Assembly: GCF_003934285.1 (NCBI RefSeq)
Contig: NZ_RQWJ01000002.1
Location: 310,001 to 374,000 of the forward strand
Reading direction: 5' to 3'
Length of the DNA: 64,000 nucleotides
Origin: Brevundimonas fluminis
GTDB lineage: Bacteria > Pseudomonadota > Alphaproteobacteria > Caulobacterales > Caulobacteraceae
In this document: piece by piece, positions 21,137 to 30,133 of the stretch
Numbering within the stretch: position 1 is the first letter of the stretch
How the letters are laid out: the number at the start of each line of letters is the position of its first letter
Position numbers and translations under genes: made by a program
Notes under the pieces: generated by a model
The model's input: the letters and a program-made list of their open reading frames with translations, nothing else
What the model was told of the DNA's origin: nothing
The model's database searches: none

Positions 21137-21958
21137 TCAGCCCTCCTCGTCCGCCGCCATGCCCATCATGTGGAAGCCGGCGTCGACGTGGATGACTTCG
21201 CCCGTGGTCGAGAAGCCGAGGTCCGAGCACAGCCACAGGGCGCAGCCGGCGACGCCTTCCATGCTCGTGTCTTCCTTCATGGCGCTCATCTCGCGGCCCT
21301 TGCTGAGCATGCCGCGCCCGCCCGAAATGCCGGCGAGCGACAGGGTGCGCATGGCCCCCGCCGAGATGGCGTTCACCCGGATGCCCTTCGGCCCCAGGTC
21401 GCGCGCGACGTAGCGGGTGGCGGCCTCCAGCCCGGCCTTGGCCACGCCCATGGTGTTGTAGTTCGGGATGGCCCGCTCCGAGCCCAGATAGGTCATCGTC
21501 ACGATCGAACCGCCGTTCGGCATCAGCTTTGCCGCCCGCTTCGACACGTCCACGAAGCTGAACACCGAGATGTTCATGGCCAGCAGGAAGCTGTCGCGCG
21601 TGGTGTTGTCGACGAACGAGCCCTGCAGCTCGTTCTTGTTGGCGAAGGCGACGGAGTGGACCACGAAGTCCAGCGTGCCGAAGGTCTTTTCCAGCTCGGC
21701 GAACAGGGCGTCCATCGAGGCGTCGTCGGTGACGTCGGCCGGCAGGATCAGCCTGGCTCCTACGCTTTCGGCCAGCGGGCGCACGCGACGCTCCAGCCCC
21801 TCGCCCAGATAGGTGAAGGCCAGCTCCGCGCCCTGCGCGGCCAGCTGCTGGGCGATGCCCCAGGCGATGGAGTTGGCGTTGGCCACCCCCATGATCAGGC
21901 CCTTCTTGCCCTTCATCAGCTCGCCCGCGGGCATGTTCCAGCCGGACTCCGACGCCAT
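21137..21958 (-). CDS. fabI: Enoyl-[acyl-carrier-protein] reductase FabI
   Basis: A 273-residue SDR-type enzyme that performs the last reduction of each fatty-acid elongation cycle with NADH. The cofactor loop is GVANANSIAWGIAQQLA. The FabI catalytic residues are present as Tyr157, Tyr167 and Lys174 (YLGSERAIPNYNTMGVAK), and the end motif is SDLGFSTTGEVIHVDAGFH. An in-frame Met at residue 9 or 15 is possible as the start, since the first 14 residues are not conserved. It lies downstream of the antiporter gene and close to fabB and fabA, so the window carries three steps of type II fatty-acid synthesis. Confidence 0.96.
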   Translation of the reverse strand: MASESGWNMPAGELMKGKKGLIMGVANANSIAWGIAQQLAAQGAELAFTYLGEGLERRVRPLAESVGARLILPADVTDDASMDALFAELEKTFGTLDFVVHSVAFANKNELQGSFVDNTTRDSFLLAMNISVFSFVDVSKRAAKLMPNGGSIVTMTYLGSERAIPNYNTMGVAKAGLEAATRYVARDLGPKGIRVNAISAGAMRTLSLAGISGGRGMLSKGREMSAMKEDTSMEGVAGCALWLCSDLGFSTTGEVIHVDAGFHMMGMAADEEG

Positions 21959-22017
21959 AGGTCTTCTCCTCGAAAATCAGGCGGCGAGGGGTAGCAGGAC
22001 GCGCCGCGCCGGGAAAG

Positions 22018-23214
22018 TCAGCCCGCCCTGGCCGTCCGCCACCGGGCAAGCCGCTCCAGCAGCGGCGTCGCCGTCACGCCGTGGATGACGATGGACGCCA
22101 GAATCACGAAGCCGACCACCGCCCACAGCCGCTCGCTGTCCCCGAACCGACCGTGGTTGAGGCCGTAGGCGACGTAGTAGACCGAACCCACGCCCCGGAT
22201 GCCCAGAAAGGCGAGCAGGAGCTTCTCCCGGAACGGCTGGCGCGCGCCGACCAGCGACAGGAGGCCGGCCACGGGCCGCACCACCAGCAGGATCGCCATC
22301 GCCACCGCCGCGTCGACCCACGTCAGGCTGACCAGCAGTCCATTGGCCAGCGCCCCGCCGAACAGCACCAGCAGCAGCATGATCAGCAGCCGCTCGATCT
22401 GGTCCGACAGATCGTGCATCTCCTCGTGGAAGTCGTGGTCCCGCTCCCAGTTGCGGATCGTCACCGCCGCGACGAACACCGCCAGGAAGCCGTAGCCGTG
22501 CGCCAACTCCGTCGCCGCATAGGCGATGAAGGTGGCCGCCAGCGCGATCAGGCCGTCCCCCAGTTTCGACAGCTCCCGCTCCGACCCCCGGAACAGCAGC
22601 CAGCCGAACGCCGCGCCGACCAGCCAGCCGACGCCCAGTCCGGCCAGGATCTTCCAGCCGACCTTGACCAGTCCCCAGTCGAGCATCGCCTGCTGCGACG
22701 CCAGCCCGCCCAGCGAGGCGAGGATGGCCAGGTGCACGAAGGGAAAGGCCAGCGCGTCGTTCAGACCCGCCTCGGACGTCAGGCCGAAACGCACCTCGTC
22801 CTCCTCGCCCGAGCGCGGGGGACCGACCTGGACGTCGGCCGCCAGAACCGGATCGGTCGGGGCCATGGCCGCGCCCAGCAACATCGCCATCGGCAGGGCG
22901 AACCCCAGCCCCCAGACTCCCAGCACGGCCACGGCCACGATGGTCAGGGGCATGGCGACGGCCAGCAGTCGCCAGGTCGTCGACCAGCTCTTCCAGCCGA
23001 TCTTGCGGTCAAGTTTGAGGCCGCAGCCCATCAGGCTGATGATGACCGCCAGCTCGGTCAGCTTCTCCGTGGCCGTGTCCCAGGTTCGCGGGTCCGGGTC
23101 GAACGCCAGCAGGCCCGACGAAAACACCCCCAGCCCGATCGCGACGCACAGGATCGCCAGCGTCAGCGGCAGCCGCCGCAGCCCGACCGGCGCCCAGCTG
23201 ACCAGCAGGACCAC
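22018..23214 (-). CDS. Cation/proton antiporter (CPA1/NhaP-like)
   Basis: A polytopic inner-membrane protein of at least 398 residues with about 12 hydrophobic segments. The ion-binding region of the CPA family is visible as MLLGAAMAPTDPVLAADVQVG, followed by LTSEAGLNDALAFPFVHLAI. It should exchange Na+ or K+ for H+. The only standard start is GTG at 23214, but this cuts the first helix; the preceding codons read LTADPYILFLLGLGL and are typical of the family, so translation may really begin at CTG 23259. It lies between fabB and fabI on the same strand, which may only reflect co-transcription. Confidence 0.85.
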   Translation of the reverse strand: MVLLVSWAPVGLRRLPLTLAILCVAIGLGVFSSGLLAFDPDPRTWDTATEKLTELAVIISLMGCGLKLDRKIGWKSWSTTWRLLAVAMPLTIVAVAVLGVWGLGFALPMAMLLGAAMAPTDPVLAADVQVGPPRSGEEDEVRFGLTSEAGLNDALAFPFVHLAILASLGGLASQQAMLDWGLVKVGWKILAGLGVGWLVGAAFGWLLFRGSERELSKLGDGLIALAATFIAYAATELAHGYGFLAVFVAAVTIRNWERDHDFHEEMHDLSDQIERLLIMLLLVLFGGALANGLLVSLTWVDAAVAMAILLVVRPVAGLLSLVGARQPFREKLLLAFLGIRGVGSVYYVAYGLNHGRFGDSERLWAVVGFVILASIVIHGVTATPLLERLARWRTARAG

Positions 23215-23312
23215 CAGCCCGAGGCCCAGCAGGAACAGGATGTAGGGATCGGCGGTCAGGCGGCGGCTCCTGCGGCTCGGGACCGACTATAGCGCGCGTC
23301 GATCGTCGGCGT

Positions 23313-24542
23313 TCACACCTTCGACAGGATCAGGCAGCCGTTGGTGCCGCCGAAGCCGAACGAGTTGGACATGACGTGCGTCAGCTCGCCGTCGTGGCGT
23401 TTCCGCAGGATCGGCATGCCCTCGAACTCGGCGTCCAGGCTCTCGATGTGGGCGCTCTCGGCGGCGAAGCCGTGCTTCATCATCAGCAGGCAGTAGATCG
23501 CCTCCTGCGCCCCGGCGGCGCCCAGCGAGTGGCCGGTCAGGGACTTGGTCGAGGAGATCATCGGCAGGGCGTCGCCGAAGACGTTGCGGACCGCGCCCAT
23601 CTCCTTGCTGTCGCCGACCGGCGTGGAGGTGCCGTGCGGGTTCAGGTAGTCGATCTTCGGATTGCCGGCCATCTCCAGCGCGATCTTCATGCAGCGCTCG
23701 GCTCCCTCGCCCGAAGGGGCGACCATGTCGTAGCCGTCGGAGTTCGCGCCGTAGCCGGTGACCTCGGCGTAGATCGTCGCGCCGCGCGCCACCGCCCGCT
23801 CGTATTCCTCCAGCACGACGATGCCCGCGCCGCCGGCGATGACGAAGCCGTCGCGGTCCTTGTCGTAGGCCCGCGAGGCGACCGACGGCGTTTCGTTGAA
23901 GTTGGACGACATGGCGCCCATGGCGTCGAACATGTTCGACATCGACCAGTCGATGTCCTCGACGCCGCCGGCGAAGACGACGTCCTGCTTGCCCCAGGCG
24001 ATCTGCTCGGCGGCCGCGCCGATGCAGTGGGCGCTGGTCGCGCAGGCCGAGCTGATCGAATAGTTGATCCCCTTCAGCTCGAACCAGGTGGCCAGAACCG
24101 CCGACGGGCCCGAAGCCATCGCCTTGGGCACCGCGAACGGGCCGATGCGCTTGGGCGAGCCTTTCTCGATCGTGGTCTGGGCGGCCTGCAGGATGACCTG
24201 GGTCGAGGGGCCGCCCTCGCCCACGATGAGACCGATGCGCTCGTCCTTGATCTCCTCCGGCGTCAGGCCGGAATCCCTCAGCGCCTCCTCGAAGGCGATG
24301 TGCCCCCAGGCCGTCCCGTTGGCCAGGAAGCGCGCCGCGCGGCGATCCACGTGCGGGGCCCAGTCCTCGGCGGTGTGCCCCAGCGACGGCGGCGCCCAGA
24401 CCTGCGACCGGAAGCCGTGCTCCGCGTGGTCCGGCGCGAACCGCACGCCTGACTTCGCCTCGCGCAGCGACGCGGCGACCTCGTCCTGGCCGGTGCCGAT
24501 GGAGGAGACGATGCCCAGTCCGGTGACGACGACGCGCCGCAT
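23313..24542 (-). CDS. fabB: 3-oxoacyl-ACP synthase I (FabB)
   Basis: A 409-residue thiolase-fold condensing enzyme that elongates acyl-ACP with malonyl-ACP and is needed for unsaturated fatty acids. The Cys-His-His triad is complete: Cys167 in [10 protein letters not shown], His303 in [11 protein letters not shown] and His338 in [18 protein letters not shown]. The length and the GFGGTNG end motif are normal. It lies 61 bases downstream of fabA on the same strand, the standard fabA-fabB operon that makes cis-unsaturated fatty acids. Confidence 0.95.
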   Translation of the reverse strand: MRRVVVTGLGIVSSIGTGQDEVAASLREAKSGVRFAPDHAEHGFRSQVWAPPSLGHTAEDWAPHVDRRAARFLANGTAWGHIAFEEALRDSGLTPEEIKDERIGLIVGEGGPSTQVILQAAQTTIEKGSPKRIGPFAVPKAMASGPSAVLATWFELKGINYSISSACATSAHCIGAAAEQIAWGKQDVVFAGGVEDIDWSMSNMFDAMGAMSSNFNETPSVASRAYDKDRDGFVIAGGAGIVVLEEYERAVARGATIYAEVTGYGANSDGYDMVAPSGEGAERCMKIALEMAGNPKIDYLNPHGTSTPVGDSKEMGAVRNVFGDALPMISSTKSLTGHSLGAAGAQEAIYCLLMMKHGFAAESAHIESLDAEFEGMPILRKRHDGELTHVMSNSFGFGGTNGCLILSKV

Positions 24543-24603
24543 GTTTCAGTCCCTTGTCTTCAGCTTCGGTCGCCGCTCTTGGGGCGGCTGACCTTGAACG
24601 CGC

Positions 24604-25149
24604 TCAGCCCTGTTCGGACGCGCCGAACAGGCCCACGCGCATGTCGGTGGCCGTATAGATGGGGACGCCGTCGGCTTCGAGAACCCCGTCGGCGATGCCC
24701 ATGACCAGCTTGCGGTTGATGACCCGCTTCAGCTCGATCTTGTAGGTGACCTTCTTCACGTCGGGCAGGACCTGGCCGGTGAACTTCACCTCGCCGACGC
24801 CCAGCGCCCGGCCCTTGCCCGGACCTCCGATCCAGCCGAGGTAGAAGCCGACCAGCTGCCACATGGCGTCCAGGCCCAGACATCCCGGCATCACCGGATC
24901 GCCGATGAAGTGGCACTGGAAGAACCAGAGGTCCGGACTGACGTCCAGCTCGGCCTCGATCCGGCCCTTGCCGTGGGAGCCGCCGGTGTCGTCGATGTGG
25001 ACGATGCGGTCGAACATCAGCATCGGCGGGGCCGGCAACTGGGCGTTGCCCGGTCCGAACAGTTCGCCGCGACCCGAAGCCAGAAGCTGGTCGTAGTCGT
25101 AGCTGGAGCGGCGGTTGGCCGGGTCCGACATTGGGGTCGAAATGCTCAT
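24604..25149 (-). CDS. fabA: 3-hydroxydecanoyl-ACP dehydratase/isomerase FabA
   Basis: A 181-residue hot-dog-fold enzyme that dehydrates 3-hydroxydecanoyl-ACP and isomerises the double bond to cis-3, the branch point to unsaturated fatty acids. The catalytic His80 and Asp94 lie in [21 protein letters not shown]. The FabA N-terminal block [14 protein letters not shown] is present. The start at 25149 or 25131 (MSDPANRR) cannot be separated with certainty. It is the first gene of the fabA-fabB pair, and the promoter must lie in the short gap to the SH3 gene. Confidence 0.95.
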   Translation of the reverse strand: MSISTPMSDPANRRSSYDYDQLLASGRGELFGPGNAQLPAPPMLMFDRIVHIDDTGGSHGKGRIEAELDVSPDLWFFQCHFIGDPVMPGCLGLDAMWQLVGFYLGWIGGPGKGRALGVGEVKFTGQVLPDVKKVTYKIELKRVINRKLVMGIADGVLEADGVPIYTATDMRVGLFGASEQG

Positions 25150-25180
25150 GCGCGGGGATTGCACCCCGACGCGGGCGCGG

Positions 25181-25741
25181 TCAACCGGCGGCCCCCGCCG
25201 GACGGCGCCAGTCGCACTGGGCCCTGGACGCGGCGCCGAATACGGCGGCCTCCTGCACCCAGCCCTTGAGCCGGCCGTCGCGGACCTTGCACCAGCCGTC
25301 CTCGCAGTCTTCAGCGGCGATCAGGCTGCGCGGACCCAGGCGCGCCTTGATGGAGGAACTCGCGTCCCGGCCCGAATGGATCGGCACGGGCTCCTGGCCC
25401 ATGTTGAACACGCGGCGTCGCCCGCTGGTCACCGTGCGGTGAATCCAGACGACGGACCCCTCGGGATCGCACACCTTCCGCCACTCGCGCGTTTCGGCGA
25501 TCACCTGAACCGGCAGGCCGCGCGCCGTGTACTTCCACAGGATCGGATGGTCGGTGCCCGGCCCGCGTCGCGCGTGGACCTCTTTCGAGCTCAGCGCGAT
25601 CCAGCGCGGCACCTCGAAGCCGGTCGGCGTCGGCCGGCCGTCGGGCATGGCGGTTCCGGCCCCAAGCGCGACCGCGACGCCTGCGAGCAGCAGCTGGCGT
25701 TTGATCGCACGGACGGCTTTGCTAAGCGTGGGCGGCGACAC
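25181..25741 (-). CDS. Exported SH3-like domain protein
   Basis: A 186-residue protein with an N-terminal hydrophobic signal or anchor (about residues 16-31, [15 protein letters not shown]). Two bacterial SH3-like repeats follow: about 48-115 ([21 protein letters not shown], ending VVWIHRTV) and 115-175 ([19 protein letters not shown], ending [12 protein letters not shown]). Such domains often bind cell-wall peptides. A perfect CtrA box lies 50 bases upstream of its start, with a GANTC site between them, so transcription may be tied to the cell cycle. The function is not known. Confidence 0.85.
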   Translation of the reverse strand: MSPPTLSKAVRAIKRQLLLAGVAVALGAGTAMPDGRPTPTGFEVPRWIALSSKEVHARRGPGTDHPILWKYTARGLPVQVIAETREWRKVCDPEGSVVWIHRTVTSGRRRVFNMGQEPVPIHSGRDASSSIKARLGPRSLIAAEDCEDGWCKVRDGRLKGWVQEAAVFGAASRAQCDWRRPAGAAG

Positions 25742-25761
25742 CGGCGCGCTCCGGACGAAAG

Positions 25762-25806
25762 GATTCCGCCGCAGATGTCGGCCCGCAGCCTTAAGGTCAC
25801 CTTAAC
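25762..25806. promoter_or_regulatory. CtrA box with adjacent GANTC methylation site
   Basis: TTAA-GGTCACC-TTAAC (25791-25806) matches the Caulobacter CtrA consensus TTAA-N7-TTAAC exactly, and its core TTAAGGT-C-ACCTTAA is a perfect palindrome. A CcrM/GcrA site, GATTC, lies at 25762-25766. The pair sits in the divergent region upstream of the SH3 gene (minus) and overlaps the first codons of the plus-strand dehydrogenase gene. Confidence 0.6.
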
Positions 25807-26758
25807 CCGGCGGCTGCCGGACGCGGTCGAGACCCGCATGCGCGAACTGTTCGACGCGCGCCTGAATCTGACCGACCGCCCGATGACGCGCGAGGAGCTG
25901 GCCGAGGCCATGGCGACCTCCGACGTGCTGGTCCCCACCATCACCGACCGCATCGACGCCGGGCTGATCGCCGGCGCGTCCGAGAGCCTGAAGATGATCG
26001 CCAATTTCGGCGCGGGGACGGAGCACATCGACGTGTCCGCGGCCCAGGCGCGCGGGATTCTGGTGAGCAACACGCCCGGCGTCCTGACCGAGGACACGGC
26101 CGACCTGGCCATGACGCTGATCCTCGCCGTGTCCCGTCGTGTGGTGGAGGGCGCCGAGGCCCTGCGCGCGGGCCGGTTCGAGGGCTGGACCCCCACCTGG
26201 ATGATGGGCCGCAAACTGTGGGGCAAGCGGCTGGGCATCGTCGGCATGGGCCGCATCGGTCAGGCCCTGGCCCGGCGCGCCCGCGCCTTCGGCCTGCAGG
26301 TGCACTATCACAACCGCAAGCCTCTCGGCCCGATGATCGAGGAAGACTTGGGCGCGACGCACTGGGACGATCTCGACGCCATGCTGCCCCGCATGGACCT
26401 GATCTCGCTGAACACCCCGGCCACCCCGGAGACGCATCACATCCTGTCGGCGGATCGCCTGTCGCGCCTCCAGCCGCACGCCATCGTGATCAACACCGCG
26501 CGCGGCGAGCTGATCGACGAGGCCGCGCTGGCCTCCGCCCTGAACGGGAACCGTCTAGGCGGCGTCGGCCTCGACGTCTTCGAACACGAACCCGCCGTCC
26601 ACCCCGGCCTGCTCCACCATCCCCGCGCGGTGCTCCTGCCCCACCTCGGCTCGGCCACGGTGGAGTCCCGTCAGGACATGGGCGACCGCGTGATCCTGAA
26701 CGTCATGACCTTCGCCAACGGCCACCGTCCGCCGGATCGGGTGCTGCCGGCCGTCTGA
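25775..26758 (+). CDS. 2-hydroxyacid dehydrogenase (glyoxylate/hydroxypyruvate reductase type)
   Basis: A 327-residue NAD(P)-dependent D-2-hydroxyacid dehydrogenase. The cofactor motif is GIVGMGRIGQALARRA (about 154-169), and the catalytic residues are Arg243 (NTARGELID), Glu272 (FEHEP) and His290 (LLPHLGSAT). The N-terminus KVTLTRRLPDAVETRM is typical of the GyaR group, which reduces glyoxylate or hydroxypyruvate; the substrate cannot be fixed from sequence. The CtrA box at 25791-25806 lies inside its codons 6-11, so CtrA binding could also block this gene. It is followed by an S9 peptidase gene. Confidence 0.9.
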   Translation: MSARSLKVTLTRRLPDAVETRMRELFDARLNLTDRPMTREELAEAMATSDVLVPTITDRIDAGLIAGASESLKMIANFGAGTEHIDVSAAQARGILVSNTPGVLTEDTADLAMTLILAVSRRVVEGAEALRAGRFEGWTPTWMMGRKLWGKRLGIVGMGRIGQALARRARAFGLQVHYHNRKPLGPMIEEDLGATHWDDLDAMLPRMDLISLNTPATPETHHILSADRLSRLQPHAIVINTARGELIDEAALASALNGNRLGGVGLDVFEHEPAVHPGLLHHPRAVLLPHLGSATVESRQDMGDRVILNVMTFANGHRPPDRVLPAV

Positions 26759-26815
26759 GGACTTGACCGCTCTGCCGCCTCAGGTTGTGATCGTCGCAGT
26801 TCGGGGGAGTTCCAG

Positions 26816-28840
26816 ATGAGTGAGACGCCGCGGCGTCGCGTCGGTCCGGTGGCCACGCGCCGGCAGATGATCGTGGGCACGGCCGCGCTGGGGCTCGTCG
26901 CCGGAGCCGGGCCGGCCTGGGCGCGCCGCGCGGCCTATCCGATCGAGGCCTTCTTCCGGCCGGAGCGCACCGTGGGCGTCGCCCTGTCGCCCAACGGAAA
27001 ACGGCTGGCGGCGCTGGAGCAGATCGGCACGCCCGCCGCGCCGCACGGCGTGATCGACGTGGTCGACGCCGACGATCCGGAGGGTCCGCGAGGCCGCATC
27101 GACATCGGTCCGCTGGACGTCCAGAGCGTCGCCTGGGCCAACGACGCCCGGCTTCTGGTCCGGGTCCTGATCAAGACGACCGTCACCGGCCGCGCCCCGA
27201 CGGGCAGCAACATCCGCTCCGACGATCTGGAACTGACGCAGCGCCGGGTGCTCTCGCTGGACGTGGAAGGCGCGTCCCCGCCCGTGGTCCTGTTCCAGGA
27301 TCAGCGCCGCCGCATGCGCCAGAACTTCGATCTGGGCCGCATCGTCGACATGCTGCCGGCCGAACCGAACCACGTGCTCATGACCTCGCGCGAAAACGAC
27401 GGGGTGCTGGGCCTGCACAAGGTCGACGTGCGCGACGGCAGCGCGGTCCGCATCGAGCGCGGCCAAAGCGGCACCTACGCCTGGCGCACCCAGGCCGGCG
27501 TCCCCGTGCTGCGCCACGACATCAACTCGCGCGGCAACATGGAGACGGTCTACGGCCGGGCGCCGGGCGAGCGGGAGTGGAAATTCCTGCGCCGGAACTG
27601 GGTCGCCGACGCCCCGGACTTCTCGTGGGTCACGGAGACGGACCGTCCCGGCGTCGTCCTGGTCACCGCGCGGCAGGACGGCGAGGACGTGGAGTCCCTG
27701 CGCGAACTGGATCTGCACACCCTAACCTTCGGTCCGCCCCTGCAGTCGCGCGAGGGGCGCGATGTGCTCGCCGGCGTGACGGATTCCGCCGGCCGGCACA
27801 TCGGCGCGGCCTTCTACGGCGACCGCCTGGAGTACGACTTCGTGGAGGACGGGCTGGCGGCCCACCACCGGGCGCTGGACCGGTTCTTCGACGGCGCCTG
27901 CGACGTGCAGATCCAGGCGGTCGACGCCGCGCGCAACCGGTTCCTCGCCCTCGCCACCGGCCCGCGCGAGCCCGGCAGCTGGTGGCTGTACGACCGCGCG
28001 GCCCGATCCATCACCAACATCGGCTGGCGTCGGGATCTGGAGCCCGAGCGTCTGGGGGACGCCGAGGTGCTTGAGGTCGCGACCCGCGATGGAGCGCGGA
28101 TCGAGGCCTATTTGACCGCACCGCCCGGGGCCGCTCCCGGTCCGCTGATCGTGCGGGCCCACGGCGGACCCGAGGTTCGCGACCACCGCGGATGGGACCG
28201 GCAGGCGCAGGTGCTGGCGGCGCAGGGCTGGTGGGTGCTGCAGCCCAACTTCCGCGGATCCGGAGGATATGGCCGTAGCTTCGCCCAGCAAGGCTGGAAA
28301 CGCTGGGGCGAACGGATGCAGCACGACGTCGAGGACGCCGTGGCCCATGCCGTCGCGGCGAGGGGGCTGGACGGCGCCCGCGTCGGGATCATGGGCACAA
28401 GCTACGGCGGCTATGCCGCCCTGATGGGCGCCGTCCTGCGACCGGACCTCTACAAGGCGGCCGTGGGCATCTGCGGCGTCTACGACCTGCCCGACATCAT
28501 GGAGTGGGAGAAGCGGCTCGACGACACGCCCGGCGCGCAGATCGTCGAGTTCTGGACGCAGAGGATCGGCGATCCCCGGGCGGACGGCGCCATGCTGGAA
28601 GCGGCCTCGCCCCGCCGGCGCGCGGCCGAGGTCTCCTGCCCCGTCATCCTCGTGCATGGGGCGGAGGACGGCGTGGTCCCGGTGGCCCAGTCCCACCGCA
28701 TGCGCGACGCCCTCCGCGCGGCCCGCAAGACCGTCGACTACGTCGAAATCCCCGATTTCGGCCATGCCGACTGGGAGGCCGAGCAGGAACTGGCCCTGAT
28801 GCGGCGCTACGTCGACCTGTTCAGGACCGCCTTCGCCTGA
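26816..28840 (+). CDS. S9-family (prolyl oligopeptidase-like) serine peptidase, Tat-exported
   Basis: A 674-residue protein. The N-terminal about 36 residues look like a Tat signal (RRRVGPVATRRQMIVGTAAL). A beta-propeller-like domain covers about 45-420, and the alpha/beta hydrolase domain covers the rest. The catalytic triad can be assigned to Ser529 (GTSYGGY), Asp618 (HGAEDGVVP) and His650 (FGHADWE). Members cleave short peptides, often as aminoacyl- or dipeptidyl-peptidases; the exact specificity is unknown. Its 3' end overlaps the convergent MoeB-like gene by 34 bases. Confidence 0.92.
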   Translation: MSETPRRRVGPVATRRQMIVGTAALGLVAGAGPAWARRAAYPIEAFFRPERTVGVALSPNGKRLAALEQIGTPAAPHGVIDVVDADDPEGPRGRIDIGPLDVQSVAWANDARLLVRVLIKTTVTGRAPTGSNIRSDDLELTQRRVLSLDVEGASPPVVLFQDQRRRMRQNFDLGRIVDMLPAEPNHVLMTSRENDGVLGLHKVDVRDGSAVRIERGQSGTYAWRTQAGVPVLRHDINSRGNMETVYGRAPGEREWKFLRRNWVADAPDFSWVTETDRPGVVLVTARQDGEDVESLRELDLHTLTFGPPLQSREGRDVLAGVTDSAGRHIGAAFYGDRLEYDFVEDGLAAHHRALDRFFDGACDVQIQAVDAARNRFLALATGPREPGSWWLYDRAARSITNIGWRRDLEPERLGDAEVLEVATRDGARIEAYLTAPPGAAPGPLIVRAHGGPEVRDHRGWDRQAQVLAAQGWWVLQPNFRGSGGYGRSFAQQGWKRWGERMQHDVEDAVAHAVAARGLDGARVGIMGTSYGGYAALMGAVLRPDLYKAAVGICGVYDLPDIMEWEKRLDDTPGAQIVEFWTQRIGDPRADGAMLEAASPRRRAAEVSCPVILVHGAEDGVVPVAQSHRMRDALRAARKTVDYVEIPDFGHADWEAEQELALMRRYVDLFRTAFA

Positions 28841-29571
28841 CCGCAGGCGGGACAGTGCGGGTCCGCGGCGACCCGCACCGTCCGCGCCGAGCCCGACAGT
28901 CCGTCGAACACCAGCAGCCGCCCGGTCAGGGGCCGGCCCGCATCGGCGATCAGCTTGACGGCCTCAAGGGCGCAGAGGCTGCCGACGACGCCGGCCAAGG
29001 CGCCGATCACCCCCACCCGGGCGCAGGTCTCGGCCTCCGGCGGCGACTCGGGAACCAGACAGGCCCAGCACGGCCGACCGACGAACACCCCCACCTGGCC
29101 GCTCCAGCGCCCGATGGCCCCGGAAACCAGCGGCGTCCCCAGCTCGAGGCAGGTCGAATTGACGGCGCGACGCACGGCGAAGTCGTCCGTCCCGTCGATC
29201 ACCGCGTCGGAGCCGGCCAGCAGGGCCCGTGCCGTCGCCGGCGTCAGCGCCTCGGTCCGCGTTTCGATCGCCACGTAAGGATTGAGCGCCGCCAGCCGCT
29301 CCGCCGCCGCGTCCACCTTGGGGCGGCCGACGTCCGCGGTGGAGAACTGCACCTGTCGCTGCAGATTGGACAGCGAGACGACGTCGGGGTCGATCAGCCG
29401 CAGCGTGCCCACGCCCGCCGCGGCGAGGTCCAGCGACGCGGGCCCGCCCACGCCGCCCACGCCGACGATCGCAACGCGCGCGGCCTTCAGCCGGCGCTGG
29501 CCGACGCCGCCGACCTCGGCCAGCATCAGGTGCCGCGCATAGCGCTCGATCTCGAAGTCGGAGAGGCTCAC
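28807..29571 (-). CDS. moeB: MoeB/ThiF-family adenylyltransferase
   Basis: A 254-residue E1-like enzyme. The ATP-binding loop is AIVGVGGVGGPASLDLAAAG (residues 34-53). The structural zinc site is complete, with Cys168 and Cys171 (CWAC) and Cys240 and Cys243 (CPAC). It adenylates the C-terminal Gly-Gly of a small sulfur carrier (MoaD in molybdopterin synthesis, or ThiS for thiamine); without a neighbour from either pathway the carrier cannot be chosen. No rhodanese domain follows, which is closer to MoeB/ThiF than MOCS3. It overlaps the S9 peptidase gene tail-to-tail. Confidence 0.88.
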   Translation of the reverse strand: MSLSDFEIERYARHLMLAEVGGVGQRRLKAARVAIVGVGGVGGPASLDLAAAGVGTLRLIDPDVVSLSNLQRQVQFSTADVGRPKVDAAAERLAALNPYVAIETRTEALTPATARALLAGSDAVIDGTDDFAVRRAVNSTCLELGTPLVSGAIGRWSGQVGVFVGRPCWACLVPESPPEAETCARVGVIGALAGVVGSLCALEAVKLIADAGRPLTGRLLVFDGLSGSARTVRVAADPHCPACGQAKAVLNRST

Positions 29572-29602
29572 CGCCTCGACATAGGGCGCGTGGCCGTCGC
29601 CG

Positions 29603-29992
29603 TCACGCGGCCAGGCGACGCTCCAGCACGGCCTCGGCCATTTCGGGCGTCACGAGGGACAGACACGGCAGCTTCACCGCGCGCAGGAAGGCCTCGGGAT
29701 CGTCGCACAGAACCATGGGCTCGGTCAGGGTCCGCGACGTGACGACGGCGTCGACGATGATCTCGACGTCGGTGTGGCGCGGGTCGGCCTTGATGCGCTC
29801 CAGCGTGCGGCCGACCTCATGCGCAGGGCCCTCAAGCGCCTGAAGGATGCGGTCGCCATGGATCACCATGCCGCTTCCGACCTGATCGCGCCGGTTGTTG
29901 CGCTCGCCCGCGCCCAGGATGTGCGCCAGCGACACCGTGCTGAGCCCGGCGGCGCCGATCGATCTACTCGTGAACACGACACGTCGCAGCAT
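29603..29992 (-). CDS. BLUF-domain protein with the photoactive Tyr replaced by Phe
   Basis: A 129-residue protein that is almost wholly a BLUF (flavin blue-light sensor) domain: LRRVVFTSRS at the N-terminus, then SLAHILGAGERNNRRDQVGSG, MVIHGDRILQALEGP and LERIKADPRHTDVEI. The flavin-contact Asn (32/33) and the switch Gln51 (LQALEG) are kept. The essential Tyr of the VYTS/IYSS motif is Phe7 here (codon TTC), which in studied BLUF proteins abolishes the photocycle. A C-terminal helix (PEMAEAVLERRLAA) ends the protein. It may be a flavin binder with another role or an inactive relic. It lies 31 bases downstream of the MoeB-like gene start, on the same strand. Confidence 0.85.
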   Translation of the reverse strand: MLRRVVFTSRSIGAAGLSTVSLAHILGAGERNNRRDQVGSGMVIHGDRILQALEGPAHEVGRTLERIKADPRHTDVEIIVDAVVTSRTLTEPMVLCDDPEAFLRAVKLPCLSLVTPEMAEAVLERRLAA

Positions 29993-30035
29993 TCAGATTC
30001 CCTGCATTGCCGTAATCTTGGGTGGAATGTGTTCT

Positions 30036-30049
30036 TGTAACGGTTTACA
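30036..30049. promoter_or_regulatory. Dyad TGTAA-N4-TTACA between the BLUF gene and hslV
   Basis: A 5-bp perfect inverted repeat lies 44 bases upstream of the BLUF gene start in a stretch that is AT-rich for this genome. It resembles LacI-family operators (TGTAAnCGnTTACA) but lacks the central CG. It could be an operator of the BLUF gene or part of a promoter. Confidence 0.3.
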
Positions 30050-30097
30050 TTGGTGAAAATGTGACTCTCTTGTGGCGCTGAAATCGCTCAGCTTTCG

Positions 30098-30126
30098 CTT
30101 GAAGCGCCGCATTTCCGTCGCCATCT
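30098..30126 (+). promoter_or_regulatory. Candidate heat-shock (sigma-32-like) promoter of hslV
   Basis: CTTGAA (30098-30103) and CGCCATCT (30119-30126) match the sigma-32 consensus CTTGAA / CCCCATnT, 15 bases apart, directly upstream of hslV. Transcription would begin near 30133, at the ATG, so the mRNA would be leaderless; no Shine-Dalgarno sequence is visible before the start. Confidence 0.4.
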
Positions 30127-30133
30127 CCAACGG

